64,000 nt of DNA from Actinoallomurus bryophytorum (GTDB lineage: Bacteria > Actinomycetota > Actinomycetes > Streptosporangiales > Streptosporangiaceae), in contig NZ_VFOZ01000001.1 in NCBI RefSeq assembly GCF_006716425.1, forward strand, positions 4,278,001 to 4,342,000. The letters run 5' to 3'. This document shows positions 25,772-32,458 of this stretch, piece by piece (position 1 is the first letter of the stretch; each line of letters opens with the position of its first letter). The notes beneath the pieces are model-generated. The model saw only the letters and a program-made list of their open reading frames with translations. It had not been told where the DNA came from and searched no databases. Both the position numbers and the translations under genes were made by a program.

Positions 25772-26161
25772 TCAGTCGGTGAGCTTCGGCGGCAGCGGGA
25801 CGTCGAAGACGGCGCGTTCGTTCTCGTCCTCGGCGGCCGCGTAGTCGGCGGCCATCTTCTTCACCCCGGCGCTGGTTCCGCCCTGCTCCCCACAGATCCG
25901 CTGGTCGGCCCAGTAGAGGCTGTAGAGAAGCCGGCTGTACTTCTTTGAGAAGTGCTGGGTACGGAAATCGCCGTCGGACTCCCAGGTCGTGCCCCATCCC
26001 GGTTCGGTGGCCACACCCAGCCGGGTGCCCGGGTCCTCGATATCGTTCTTCGCCACGGACGCATTCGAGGGGTCGGCGGGTATTTGGGCGAGCGCCCAGG
26101 TCGTCTTGTCGAGCATGGCCTTGTCGGCCGTCATCGTTCGCTGGTCGACGCCCACGCTCAA
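25772..26161 (-). CDS. Hypothetical small helical protein of the YbaB-linked operon
   Basis: About 129 residues (127 if the GTG at 26155 is used). The start codon TTG overlaps the stop of the YbaB-like frame (TTGA), so it is translationally coupled. It contains WALAQIPADP, SRLLYSLYWADQRICGE and a C-terminal helix MAADYAAAEDENERAVFD. The last resembles the YxxxD/E pattern (here YAAAED) of proteins exported by type VII systems. No enzyme motif is present. It lies between the YbaB-like gene and the 232-residue protein, with 14 bp to the latter. Confidence 0.5.
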   Translation of the reverse strand: MSVGVDQRTMTADKAMLDKTTWALAQIPADPSNASVAKNDIEDPGTRLGVATEPGWGTTWESDGDFRTQHFSKKYSRLLYSLYWADQRICGEQGGTSAGVKKMAADYAAAEDENERAVFDVPLPPKLTD

Positions 26162-26489
26162 CCGTCCATTCGCTTGAGGATTTCGGTGCCGTTGTTGTCG
26201 TACAGCGCCGTCTTGCGGAGATACTCGGCGTTGATCTGCTCGAGTTCGCCCGACAGGCGCCGGGCCGCCTCGCGGTTCGCCTCACGGTCCCGTTCGGCGG
26301 CCGCAGGAGTTCCACCTGGGCGGCCGACACCGCCTCCACGATCGCGTCCGCCAGGTCATCGACGGCGAGTCGTTTGACCTTGGGAGCGAGCGTCACGGAT
26401 TCGACGAGGCCGCCGGCATGAAAGGCGACACGCACCAAGCCGTCGGCCGCGGTGGCGGTCACCCGCGAATCGTCGGTGGCTTCGGTCAC
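26158..26489 (-). pseudogene. YbaB/EbfC-like DNA-binding protein gene with a one-base frameshift
   Basis: From ATG 26489 the frame encodes a YbaB-like beginning (VTATAADGLVRVAFHAGGLV, then ADDLADAIVEAVSAAQVELL). At about 26300 it leaves the family. One base out of frame the chain resumes convincingly as AAAERDREANREAARRLSGE and ends KTALYDNNGTEILKRMDG at a stop overlapping the next gene. Adding one base within the CTCCTGCGGCCGCC stretch (for example CTCCTGGCGGCC) restores a protein of about 110 residues. YbaB proteins are small nucleoid-associated proteins; versions beside type VII genes are common. The lesion may be real or a sequencing error in a GC-rich run. Confidence 0.7.
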
Positions 26490-26575
26490 GTCTCACCCCA
26501 TGGTCGATCAACGGTGGGGTGAACGTATCGACCTCGGGAGCGCGAATGGTAACGGTTGAATTTTTCCTGTATTGA

Positions 26576-26588
26576 GGCGATATTCGCC
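26576..26588. terminator. Short inverted repeat after the adenosine deaminase gene
   Basis: GGCGA-TAT-TCGCC lies 12 bp downstream of the adenosine deaminase stop (minus strand). The stem is only 5 bp, so a terminator role is weakly supported. Confidence 0.25.
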
Positions 26589-26599
26589 GGGGAAAGTGC

Positions 26600-27643
26600 C
26601 TATTCTGCTTCCGCGCTTTCGGTCACATGGGCCGCCTGGACGGCGTCGAGCTCGGCGAGGATCGCCTCCTTGCGATCCCCGTCGAGGAACGACGCGCGTA
26701 CGGTGTTGCGTGCCAGGTCCGCCACTCCGGCCGCGCCGAGGCCCAGGTCGACCGCCGCGGTCCGATACTCCTTGGTCAGCGTCGTCCCGAACATCGGCGG
26801 GTCGTCGCTGTTCAGCGTGGCGTACAGACCCTCCTCGATCAGCCGGGGCAGCGGGTGGGCCTCGATGGAGGGCACCTGGCGCGTGCACACGTTGGACGTC
26901 GGGCACACCTCCAGGGGCAGCTGCGTCTCGCGGAGGTAGGCCATCAGGTCCGGGTCCTCGACGCAGCGGATCCCGTGCCCGATCCGCTCGGCGCCCAGAC
27001 CGCGGATCGCCTCCCAGATCGTCTCCGGCCCGCTCATCTCGCCCGCGTGCGGCACGCTGTGCAGGCCCGCGGCGATGGCGGCGCGGAAGGCGTCGCGTAT
27101 CGCCTCCTCGTGCCCGGCCCGGTCCTGCTCGATGCCGCCGATGCCGAAGCCGACGATGGCCTCCGGCGGCTGCGAGAGCGCGTGGTCGATCGTGAAGCGC
27201 GCCGCCTCGTCCCCGAACTCGCCCGGGATGTCGAAGACGTACGCGACCTCGATCCGGTCCGCGACCTGCCGCGCCGCGACGTCGAGCGCCTCGGTGACGG
27301 CCTTCATCGGCATGCCCATGGCGACGACGTGCGAGAACGGCGTGACGGTCAGCTCCACGTAGCGGACGTTCTGCGCCGCGAGGTCGCGGGCGGCCCCGAC
27401 GACGAGGGCCGCGACGTCCTCCGGCTCGCGTACGAGGCCGTTGACCCCGAAGTAGACCTCGGCGAAGTGCGGGAAGTCGCGGAACTCATAGAACTTCCGC
27501 AGGGCCTCCTCGTCGGTCGGCACGTGATGGCCGGTGTGCCGGCGGGCGAGTTCGAGCACGGTCGGCAGGCTGGCCGAACCGACCAGGTGAACGTGAAGTT
27601 CGACTTTGGGCAGAGCGTCGATGAAGGTGTCCAGCGCGGTCAT
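26600..27643 (-). CDS. add: Adenosine deaminase
   Basis: The 347-residue metal-dependent hydrolase converts adenosine or deoxyadenosine to inosine in purine salvage, in the cytoplasm. Zinc ligands H17 and H19 lie in ELHVHLVGSA. The substrate loop HSVPHAGEMSGPETIW contains the conserved His and the catalytic Glu region; GHGIRCVEDPDL and LPLEVCPTSNVCTR follow. The distal Asp pair is in TLNSDDPPMFG. Length and motif order fit Add. ATG 27643 is the only sensible start, although no good ribosome site is visible. It is a single gene, 80 bp from the small membrane protein upstream. Confidence 0.93.
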   Translation of the reverse strand: MTALDTFIDALPKVELHVHLVGSASLPTVLELARRHTGHHVPTDEEALRKFYEFRDFPHFAEVYFGVNGLVREPEDVAALVVGAARDLAAQNVRYVELTVTPFSHVVAMGMPMKAVTEALDVAARQVADRIEVAYVFDIPGEFGDEAARFTIDHALSQPPEAIVGFGIGGIEQDRAGHEEAIRDAFRAAIAAGLHSVPHAGEMSGPETIWEAIRGLGAERIGHGIRCVEDPDLMAYLRETQLPLEVCPTSNVCTRQVPSIEAHPLPRLIEEGLYATLNSDDPPMFGTTLTKEYRTAAVDLGLGAAGVADLARNTVRASFLDGDRKEAILAELDAVQAAHVTESAEAE

Positions 27644-27723
27644 GGGGCCTGAAGCTAACAGCGGATCCGGAGCGCAGGCGAGCAGAAAGGGCGTTATCTA
27701 ACACAAATACGGCAGAAACCGTG

Positions 27724-28062
27724 TCAGCGGCCCACGAGCCAGGAGAGGAGGCCGCCGCCGACGAGGTAGGCGGCGCCGGCGACGATCCAGTTCTCGGTCA
27801 GCCGTTCGCGGGCGTTCGGGTCGTGGAAGATGCCGTGGAACGGTGTCGCCAGCCAGGTGCCCGCCCGCATGACGGTGTGGACGACGTCGTTGCCGGGGTT
27901 GGCCTTCGCCCAGGTGAGCGCGATGCCGAAGACGAGGATCGCGGTGACGGCCAGGGCCGCGAGCCAGATCACCCGCCCGATCGCGTACCCGATGCCCGAA
28001 CGGCGCCGGCGATCCGAAAGGTCCCAGCCGCCGAATCGCAGGGGCCCGATGTGACCGCTCAT
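27724..28062 (-). CDS. Small two-helix membrane protein
   Basis: A 112-residue protein with a basic N-terminus, a first helix at about 24-45 (IWLAALAVTAILVFGIALTW) and a second near the C-terminus (NWIVAGAAYLVGGGLLSWLV). Between them is a short loop, THGIFHDPNARERL-like, facing outside. I do not recognise the family; similar short proteins are frequent beside housekeeping genes in Streptosporangiales. ATG 28062 has GAGGAGGA 8 nt upstream, better than a frame start at 28119. It has no evident partner. Confidence 0.6.
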   Translation of the reverse strand: MSGHIGPLRFGGWDLSDRRRRSGIGYAIGRVIWLAALAVTAILVFGIALTWAKANPGNDVVHTVMRAGTWLATPFHGIFHDPNARERLTENWIVAGAAYLVGGGLLSWLVGR

Positions 28063-28140
28063 GGGAGATCTCCTCCTCAGGCTTCGTACCGGGGTTGTCC
28101 CTCGAGAGGGCGGCGTCAAACCCGCCAGGCGTCGAACCCG

Positions 28141-28956
28141 CTAGGTGTCAAGCCAGATGGGCCGCCAGTCGGCGAGCTCGTGGTAGCGGCGCAGGGAGGA
28201 GACCGCCGACAGCCAGCCCGTCCAGCCCGGGTACGGCGGCGAGCCGGGATCGAAGCCGCTCAGGCCGAGCCTCAGCAGCGTCCCGCCGTCGTGGTCCTCC
28301 AGCTCCCATGTCGAGATGCCGGAGTCCTCCGCCAGAGAGAGCAGGCGGCCGGGCTCCAGCGCGCGTACGGTGCCGATCGGGCCGCCGCGCCGGATGGTCC
28401 AGGACCCGCCGACGTACGGCTCGATCTCGACGGGCAGCCCGAACCACCGGCTGAACTCCTCAGAGGCGGTGAGCGAGCCGAACACGGCATCGCGTGGCGC
28501 ACCGATGGCGACCTCCGTCCGCAGGTCACGCGCGGTGTAGTCGCATTTGGGTGTGGTCGGACGGTCCATGAGATGGTCGGTGAGGTTCCCGAGCGCCAGC
28601 GACCAGAACACCGTCAACGCGATGCCGACGGGGTATCCGGAGTACGCGCCCTCGAAGCAGGTCTGCGACAACGTCACCACGGTGGAGCCGGCGTCTTCCT
28701 CCAGGAGCACCTCGACGATCGTCTCCTCGCCGCTCAGCTCCCAGGAGAAGCGCAGTGTGCGGTCGTCGAGGTGCAGCGGCCGCTGGCGGGGCTTCTCGCC
28801 CTGCGGCGTGTGGCGGCCCCAGAACGCGTACCGGCCAGGCTCGGCCTCGACGTGGTCGGCCAGCCAGTGCCGCAGTGCCGTGGCGTCGGTCCATGCGTTC
28901 CGGACCGCCCCGATGGAGGCGGGCAGCCGGACACGCAGCCGGATCGGGTCGGCCAT
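28141..28956 (-). CDS. Tandem SRPBCC (AHSA1-like) domain protein
   Basis: The 271 residues hold two START-like helix-grip domains: about 1-130 (RLRVRLPASIGAVRNAWTDA) and 131-260 (TEVAIGAPRDAVFGSLTASE). Such domains bind hydrophobic ligands or act with an ArsR repressor. The ATG at 28956 is 4 nt after the stop of a second SRPBCC gene, and that gene overlaps an ArsR gene, so the three form one operon, ArsR-SRPBCC-SRPBCC. Ligand and purpose are unknown. Duplication inside the gene is notable, since most relatives have a single domain. Confidence 0.8.
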   Translation of the reverse strand: MADPIRLRVRLPASIGAVRNAWTDATALRHWLADHVEAEPGRYAFWGRHTPQGEKPRQRPLHLDDRTLRFSWELSGEETIVEVLLEEDAGSTVVTLSQTCFEGAYSGYPVGIALTVFWSLALGNLTDHLMDRPTTPKCDYTARDLRTEVAIGAPRDAVFGSLTASEEFSRWFGLPVEIEPYVGGSWTIRRGGPIGTVRALEPGRLLSLAEDSGISTWELEDHDGGTLLRLGLSGFDPGSPPYPGWTGWLSAVSSLRRYHELADWRPIWLDT

Positions 28957-28960
28957 CGCG

Positions 28961-29440
28961 TCAGCCGGCCTGCAGCTTGGCGAGCAGCTCGCCCAGCCGC
29001 TCGTCGGAGTCGCGCACGCCGCGCTCAGCGCCGGAGGCGATCATCCCGTCACGGTCCTCGACCGACTGGAAGCTGGAGACCGTACGCACCAGCGTCCGGC
29101 CGTCGCGTTCGACCAGGGTGAGCGTGTCCATGGCGACGTGGCCCGGCATGCCCTCGAACTCGAAGGTCTGCACGGTGCCTTCCGGCGAGGGGTTGCCGTG
29201 GAAGACCCCGTGGAAGCCGAACTCGTTGCCGTCGGCGTCCGAGGAGATGTAGCGCCACTTGCCGCCGTCGCGCACGTCGTACTCCTCGATCTTCATGGTC
29301 AGCTCGCGTGGGCCCAGCCACTGCACGATCAGCTCGGGCTCGGTGAAGGCCTGGAACACCAGGTCCCGCGGTGCGTCGAACTCCCGCTCGACGATGATCT
29401 GCGGAATGCCGGGCTCGGCGGTGATCTGCGTCTTACCCAT
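28961..29440 (-). CDS. SRPBCC (AHSA1-like) domain protein
   Basis: The 159-residue single-domain protein begins IVEREFDAPRDLVFQAFTEP and has WLGPRELTMKIEEYDVRDGG, the classic AHSA1 pattern. Proteins of this sort are usually encoded directly after an ArsR regulator, as here, with an 8-bp overlap. They are thought to bind a small hydrophobic ligand; no enzymatic residues can be named. The start ATG 29440 lies within the last codons of the ArsR gene and is therefore coupled to it. Confidence 0.85.
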   Translation of the reverse strand: MGKTQITAEPGIPQIIVEREFDAPRDLVFQAFTEPELIVQWLGPRELTMKIEEYDVRDGGKWRYISSDADGNEFGFHGVFHGNPSPEGTVQTFEFEGMPGHVAMDTLTLVERDGRTLVRTVSSFQSVEDRDGMIASGAERGVRDSDERLGELLAKLQAG

Positions 29441-29804
29441 GGTCGTCTCCCTCTGTCCGTGCGACCGTGCCGCGGCCGCCCTTGCCTTGCAGGGCCGCGA
29501 GCAGCTCGTCCAGCCGCTCGTGGCTCTCGTCCCAGAATCGCTGGTAGCGGGTCAACCAGGTGGTCACCTCGCGGAGTGGCTCGGCCTCCAGATGACTGAG
29601 CCGGGCGGTCGCCCGCCGGGTGCGCGAGATGAGTCCGGCGTTCTCCAGCACCTTGAGGTGCCGGGAGATCGCCGGCTGTGACATCACGAACGGCGCCGCG
29701 AGCTCGGCCACGGTCGCGTCACCCTCGGTCAGTCGTACGAGGATCGCCCGGCGGGTGGGGTCCGCGAGCGCCCCGAACACGAGGCTGAGCCGGTCGGACG
29801 TCAT
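29433..29804 (-). CDS. ArsR family winged-helix repressor
   Basis: A 123-residue regulator with the ArsR helix-turn-helix: FGALADPTRRAILVRL, then FVMSQPAISRHLKVLENAGL. There is no CxC or other metal-site cysteine in the recognition helix, so it belongs to the non-metal group that travels with SRPBCC genes. It leads the three-gene operon and presumably represses it. The upstream region (29805-29898) is short and AT-richer (TTTCAGAACGAATGTGTTAA), a plausible promoter and operator. Confidence 0.87.
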   Translation of the reverse strand: MTSDRLSLVFGALADPTRRAILVRLTEGDATVAELAAPFVMSQPAISRHLKVLENAGLISRTRRATARLSHLEAEPLREVTTWLTRYQRFWDESHERLDELLAALQGKGGRGTVARTEGDDHG

Positions 29805-29898
29805 CCATAACCACCTTGTTTCAGAACGAATGTGTTAAGAATGCGGACATGTGTGTCCGCTGTCAAGACCTGCCGGAGATCGGCGACGGACGCGTGGG

Positions 29899-30372
29899 TC
29901 AGCCGAGGTGCTTCACGCGCTCGATCACGCCGGGGGACGCCTCGTTCGTACGTGCCAGGTAGTCCAGGATCAGTTCGAGCTGCTCGTCGCTGTACGTCTC
30001 GAGGAGCTCGCCGTACATCTCGGCGACGGGCCGGAACCTGGCGCCGAGCTCGGCGACCGGGGCGTCCTTGGTGGCCTCCACGATGACGCGACGGCGATCC
30101 GCGTCGTCGCGGCGGCGGCGCACCATGCCGGCCTTCTCGAGGCGGTCGATGAGGGCGGTGATCGCGCCACCCGTGGTGAGGAACATCGCCTGCGCGAGCT
30201 GGCCCGGGGTCATCGGGCCGCGGAGCTGGAGCAGGTTGATGCACTGCATGTCGGTGACGTTGATGCCCGACCTGCTGGCGATGGCGTGGTGGAGCAGGAC
30301 CGTCCATGCCGTACTCACGCGTGCCTGGTGGCCCAGCTCGGCGATGAGCTTGGCCCGGTCCGGCGCCGTCAT
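29899..30372 (-). CDS. MarR family transcriptional regulator
   Basis: A 157-residue winged-helix protein with the MarR core INVTDMQCINLLQLRGPMTP, GQLAQAMFLTTGGAITALID and the wing MVRRRRDDADRRRVIVEAT. MarR proteins repress neighbouring genes and let go on binding phenolic or oxidised ligands. ATG 30372 has GAGGTGGG just upstream. It is divergent from a 138-residue protein of unknown function. The 241-bp gap holds an inverted repeat TTAGG-CTA-CCTAA that could be its operator. Confidence 0.87.
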   Translation of the reverse strand: MTAPDRAKLIAELGHQARVSTAWTVLLHHAIASRSGINVTDMQCINLLQLRGPMTPGQLAQAMFLTTGGAITALIDRLEKAGMVRRRRDDADRRRVIVEATKDAPVAELGARFRPVAEMYGELLETYSDEQLELILDYLARTNEASPGVIERVKHLG

Positions 30373-30581
30373 GGAACCCACCTCACAGTCAGGCGTGGTC
30401 AGCGATCCACGAGAGAACACCTCTCGGAGATAGAGATGCTCTAGGGCGAGTTTACCCGTGCGGAGGGCGGATTCCGGTGAGGGCCGGAGCCCGCTTCACC
30501 GCCGCGCTCAAGGGCCGCTCCGAGCACACCGCAGGCCTGTTGACAACGGAATATCCGCAGGTCAGGAGCTGTTATGTTGAT

Positions 30582-30594
30582 TAGGCTACCTAAG
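30582..30594. promoter_or_regulatory. Inverted repeat TTAGGCTACCTAA
   Basis: TTAGG-CTA-CCTAA, 20 bp before the ATG at 30614. It looks like a MarR operator, and also like an iron-regulator (IdeR/DmdR) half-box shortened by one base from TTAGGCTAACCTAA. Symmetry is seen; the binding protein is a guess. Confidence 0.4.
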
Positions 30595-30613
30595 TTGAAT
30601 CCGAGGTGGTTAC

Positions 30614-31030
30614 ATGCCTGACTCGATCACCCTCACCGACGATGTGACCTCCGCCACGTGGCTGCCGCTCGACGGCATCAAGCCCGGTAAGCGCGGAGCC
30701 GTGACCGTGACCGTCACCTTCAACGGCCCGGCCGACGCCGACATCGCGATGTACGCCCAGGGCGAGGCCACCGGCCCTCTCGCCCAGCGGCTCCGGCTCG
30801 CGATCTTCGAGAGCACCGCGAACCTCATGCCGTTCCCCGTCTTCAACGGCACCCTCGCCGACTTCACCGGCCATACGTCATACGACCGCGGCGTCGGCCG
30901 GTGGAAGGGACACGGCGACGGCCGGGACCACACCGTGATGTACGAGGTCGTGTGGAGCCTGCCGAAGGACGCCGACACCCCGGACGACGAGCCGAAACTC
31001 GGCCTCGTCTGGGAAGCCCGCGCCGCCTAG
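30614..31030 (+). CDS. Hypothetical beta-rich protein divergent from MarR
   Basis: A 138-residue soluble protein without signal peptide or membrane helix. Alternating hydrophobic strands (AVTVTVTFNG, YEVVWSLPKD) suggest a small beta-barrel. I cannot place it in a family. It is well coded, has its own strong terminator (31044-31083) and shares a control region with a MarR gene. That suggests an inducible single-gene unit. Confidence 0.6.
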   Translation: MPDSITLTDDVTSATWLPLDGIKPGKRGAVTVTVTFNGPADADIAMYAQGEATGPLAQRLRLAIFESTANLMPFPVFNGTLADFTGHTSYDRGVGRWKGHGDGRDHTVMYEVVWSLPKDADTPDDEPKLGLVWEARAA

Positions 31031-31043
31031 CGGAGCCGCGAAT

Positions 31044-31083
31044 GAAAGAACCCCCGGTAGCCAGAAGGCCCGAGGGTTCTTTC
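31044..31083. terminator. Bidirectional hairpin terminator GAAAGAACCC/GGGTTCTTTC
   Basis: Perfect 10-bp arms at 31044-31053 and 31074-31083 enclose a 20-nt loop. The GAAAG/CTTTC ends give a short T-rich flank on each strand. It separates the 138-residue gene (+) from the DUF397 gene (-). Confidence 0.85.
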
Positions 31084-31093
31084 CTGTTCGAGC

Positions 31094-31192
31094 TCAGTCG
31101 CGGTGCGCCTCGAGGACCGCTATCTCGACACAGTCGTCATTGTTGCCGCCCGTTCGGGTCGACTTACGCCAGGGGGTCGTCAGGGTGCCCAT
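31094..31192 (-). CDS. DUF397 domain micro-protein (32 aa)
   Basis: The reading frame ATG 31192 to stop 31094 gives 32 residues with WRKSTRTGGNNDDCVEIAVL, the core of DUF397 (W-RKS-S-N--CVEVA). Typical members have 60-70 residues with a second strand pair, so this is about half size: the C-terminal half (usually VRDSKDP...) is replaced by LEAHRD. GGAGGAACG precedes the ATG. It overlaps the XRE gene end by 13 bp, the standard XRE-DUF397 coupling of actinomycetes, where the small protein acts with or against the regulator. Confidence 0.7.
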   Translation of the reverse strand: MGTLTTPWRKSTRTGGNNDDCVEIAVLEAHRD

Positions 31193-31956
31193 CGTTCCTC
31201 CGCCGTCCGCGCGATCAATTCCTTGGACATTCCCACCGGCAGCGCATCGGCCTTGATCGCTTCCCATGCGGCGTCCGCTCGCACGTGGTCGTCGAGGGAG
31301 GTGGCAATCAATCCGCGCACGGCCGTCTCCAAGTATATGGCTGTACTGCCGTTTTCCAGCGTAGCGAGGACGAACGGCCCCTGGGTGGCCAGGTGCCCGC
31401 CATTCGGCAGTATCTGAATCTGGACCTTTGGAGAGGAGATCTCGACCAGGTGTGCCAGTTGCCCTCGCATGGCCTCGGGCCCGCCGACATCCCGCCAGAG
31501 CACGGACTCATCGAGCACGACATGCAGCGTTGGGGGTTCGGGGCGTTCGAGTATCCGCTGACGTTCCAGCCGCCTGCTGATGGCCATGTCGTCACCGTTC
31601 AGTACGGCTCGGGTGTACGCCTCCGTCTGAAGCAGTCCATAGATCAAACGCGGCTGGAAGGTCTTGAGGGCTCTGGCGCCCTCCTCGTAGGGCATCCACT
31701 CGGCGCACCACGGCGGGATGTCGTCCTTGCGATAGTCCAGGAGCCGAACGAGGGCACCGTCGGATTCGAGCGTCTTGTTGCACGAGGCGGCGAACTCCGG
31801 TGTCGCCGGGACCTGGCCGGTCTCGATCTGCGACACGAGTGACGGCGAGTAATTGATCTTCGCGGCGAACTCGGTCTGGGTAAGTCCGGCCGCCTTCCGG
31901 TAGTGCCGCAACTCGCGGCCCCATATCGCCATTGGGGTGTACGTGGAGTCCGCCAT
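31180..31956 (-). CDS. XRE family regulator with DUF5753 domain
   Basis: The 258-residue protein has an N-terminal XRE helix-turn-helix (LRHYRKAAGLTQTEFAAKIN, then SPSLVSQIETGQ) and a C-terminal DUF5753 domain (PRLIYGLLQTEAYTRAVL, then LHVVLDESVLWRDVGG, QIQILPNGGHLAT). This pairing belongs to the WhiJ/BldB-neighbour type regulators that actinomycetes carry in dozens of copies with a DUF397 partner. They influence development and antibiotic production. It overlaps the DUF397 gene and is divergent from a 96-residue gene that often accompanies such pairs. Confidence 0.88.
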   Translation of the reverse strand: MADSTYTPMAIWGRELRHYRKAAGLTQTEFAAKINYSPSLVSQIETGQVPATPEFAASCNKTLESDGALVRLLDYRKDDIPPWCAEWMPYEEGARALKTFQPRLIYGLLQTEAYTRAVLNGDDMAISRRLERQRILERPEPPTLHVVLDESVLWRDVGGPEAMRGQLAHLVEISSPKVQIQILPNGGHLATQGPFVLATLENGSTAIYLETAVRGLIATSLDDHVRADAAWEAIKADALPVGMSKELIARTAEERWAP

Positions 31957-32095
31957 ATCCGCCTCATTTGCCCGATTTCAAGTTGCTTCAATGCGTGAGC
32001 CGATCCGAATAATTCAATGACTTGCGCGCTTCGCGCCTCCACAGAATAGGGCCGCTCTGCGATTCTGTAGACAGATTCGAAAAGGAGCGATCCCC

Positions 32096-32386
32096 ATGGA
32101 GATAAACACGCCACCGGCGGCGGAAAGCGCCGATCAGCTCGTCTCGCGGCTCGCCACGATGTGCGGCCGGGCGGGGCTGGTCGCCGACATCATCGAGCCC
32201 TCGACCAAGATCCGCATCAACACCCCGAACGGCAACGAGCACCTGGCCGAGACGGTCACTCTCAAGCCGGACGCCGACGATGTGCTCACCTGGTGGTGGT
32301 CCTGGGACAGGCCGATCTGCCCCGCACGCGACGTCGACTGCGCGGTGACCGCCCTGATCCGCGTCGTCGCCGGGACCCGCGCATGA
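32096..32386 (+). CDS. Small hypothetical protein divergent from XRE-DUF397
   Basis: A 96-residue soluble protein with ADQLVSRLATMCGRAGLVAD, a central strand pair (KIRINTPNGNEHLAETVTL) and WWWSWDRPICP. Its N-terminal helix/strand plan and position opposite an XRE-DUF397 pair recall the small third partner seen at such loci (as with the BldB/AbaA-like or Spd accessory proteins), but I cannot name it. AAGGAGCG lies 8 nt before ATG 32096. The AT-rich 139-bp gap to the XRE gene is the shared promoter. Confidence 0.6.
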   Translation: MEINTPPAAESADQLVSRLATMCGRAGLVADIIEPSTKIRINTPNGNEHLAETVTLKPDADDVLTWWWSWDRPICPARDVDCAVTALIRVVAGTRA

Positions 32387-32445
32387 CGCCCACGGACGCC
32401 CTCACTCACGCCCCACGCGAGAACGGCGTCTCGTGGATCCTCTGA
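32383..32445 (+). CDS. Possible 20-residue coupled peptide
   Basis: ATG 32383 overlaps the stop of the 96-residue gene (ATGA) and opens MTPTDALTHAPRENGVSWIL before TGA. Coupled starts like this are usual in operons, but nothing else marks it as real. It could be chance. Confidence 0.2.
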   Translation: MTPTDALTHAPRENGVSWIL

Positions 32446-32458
32446 GCGCCGCCGGGCG

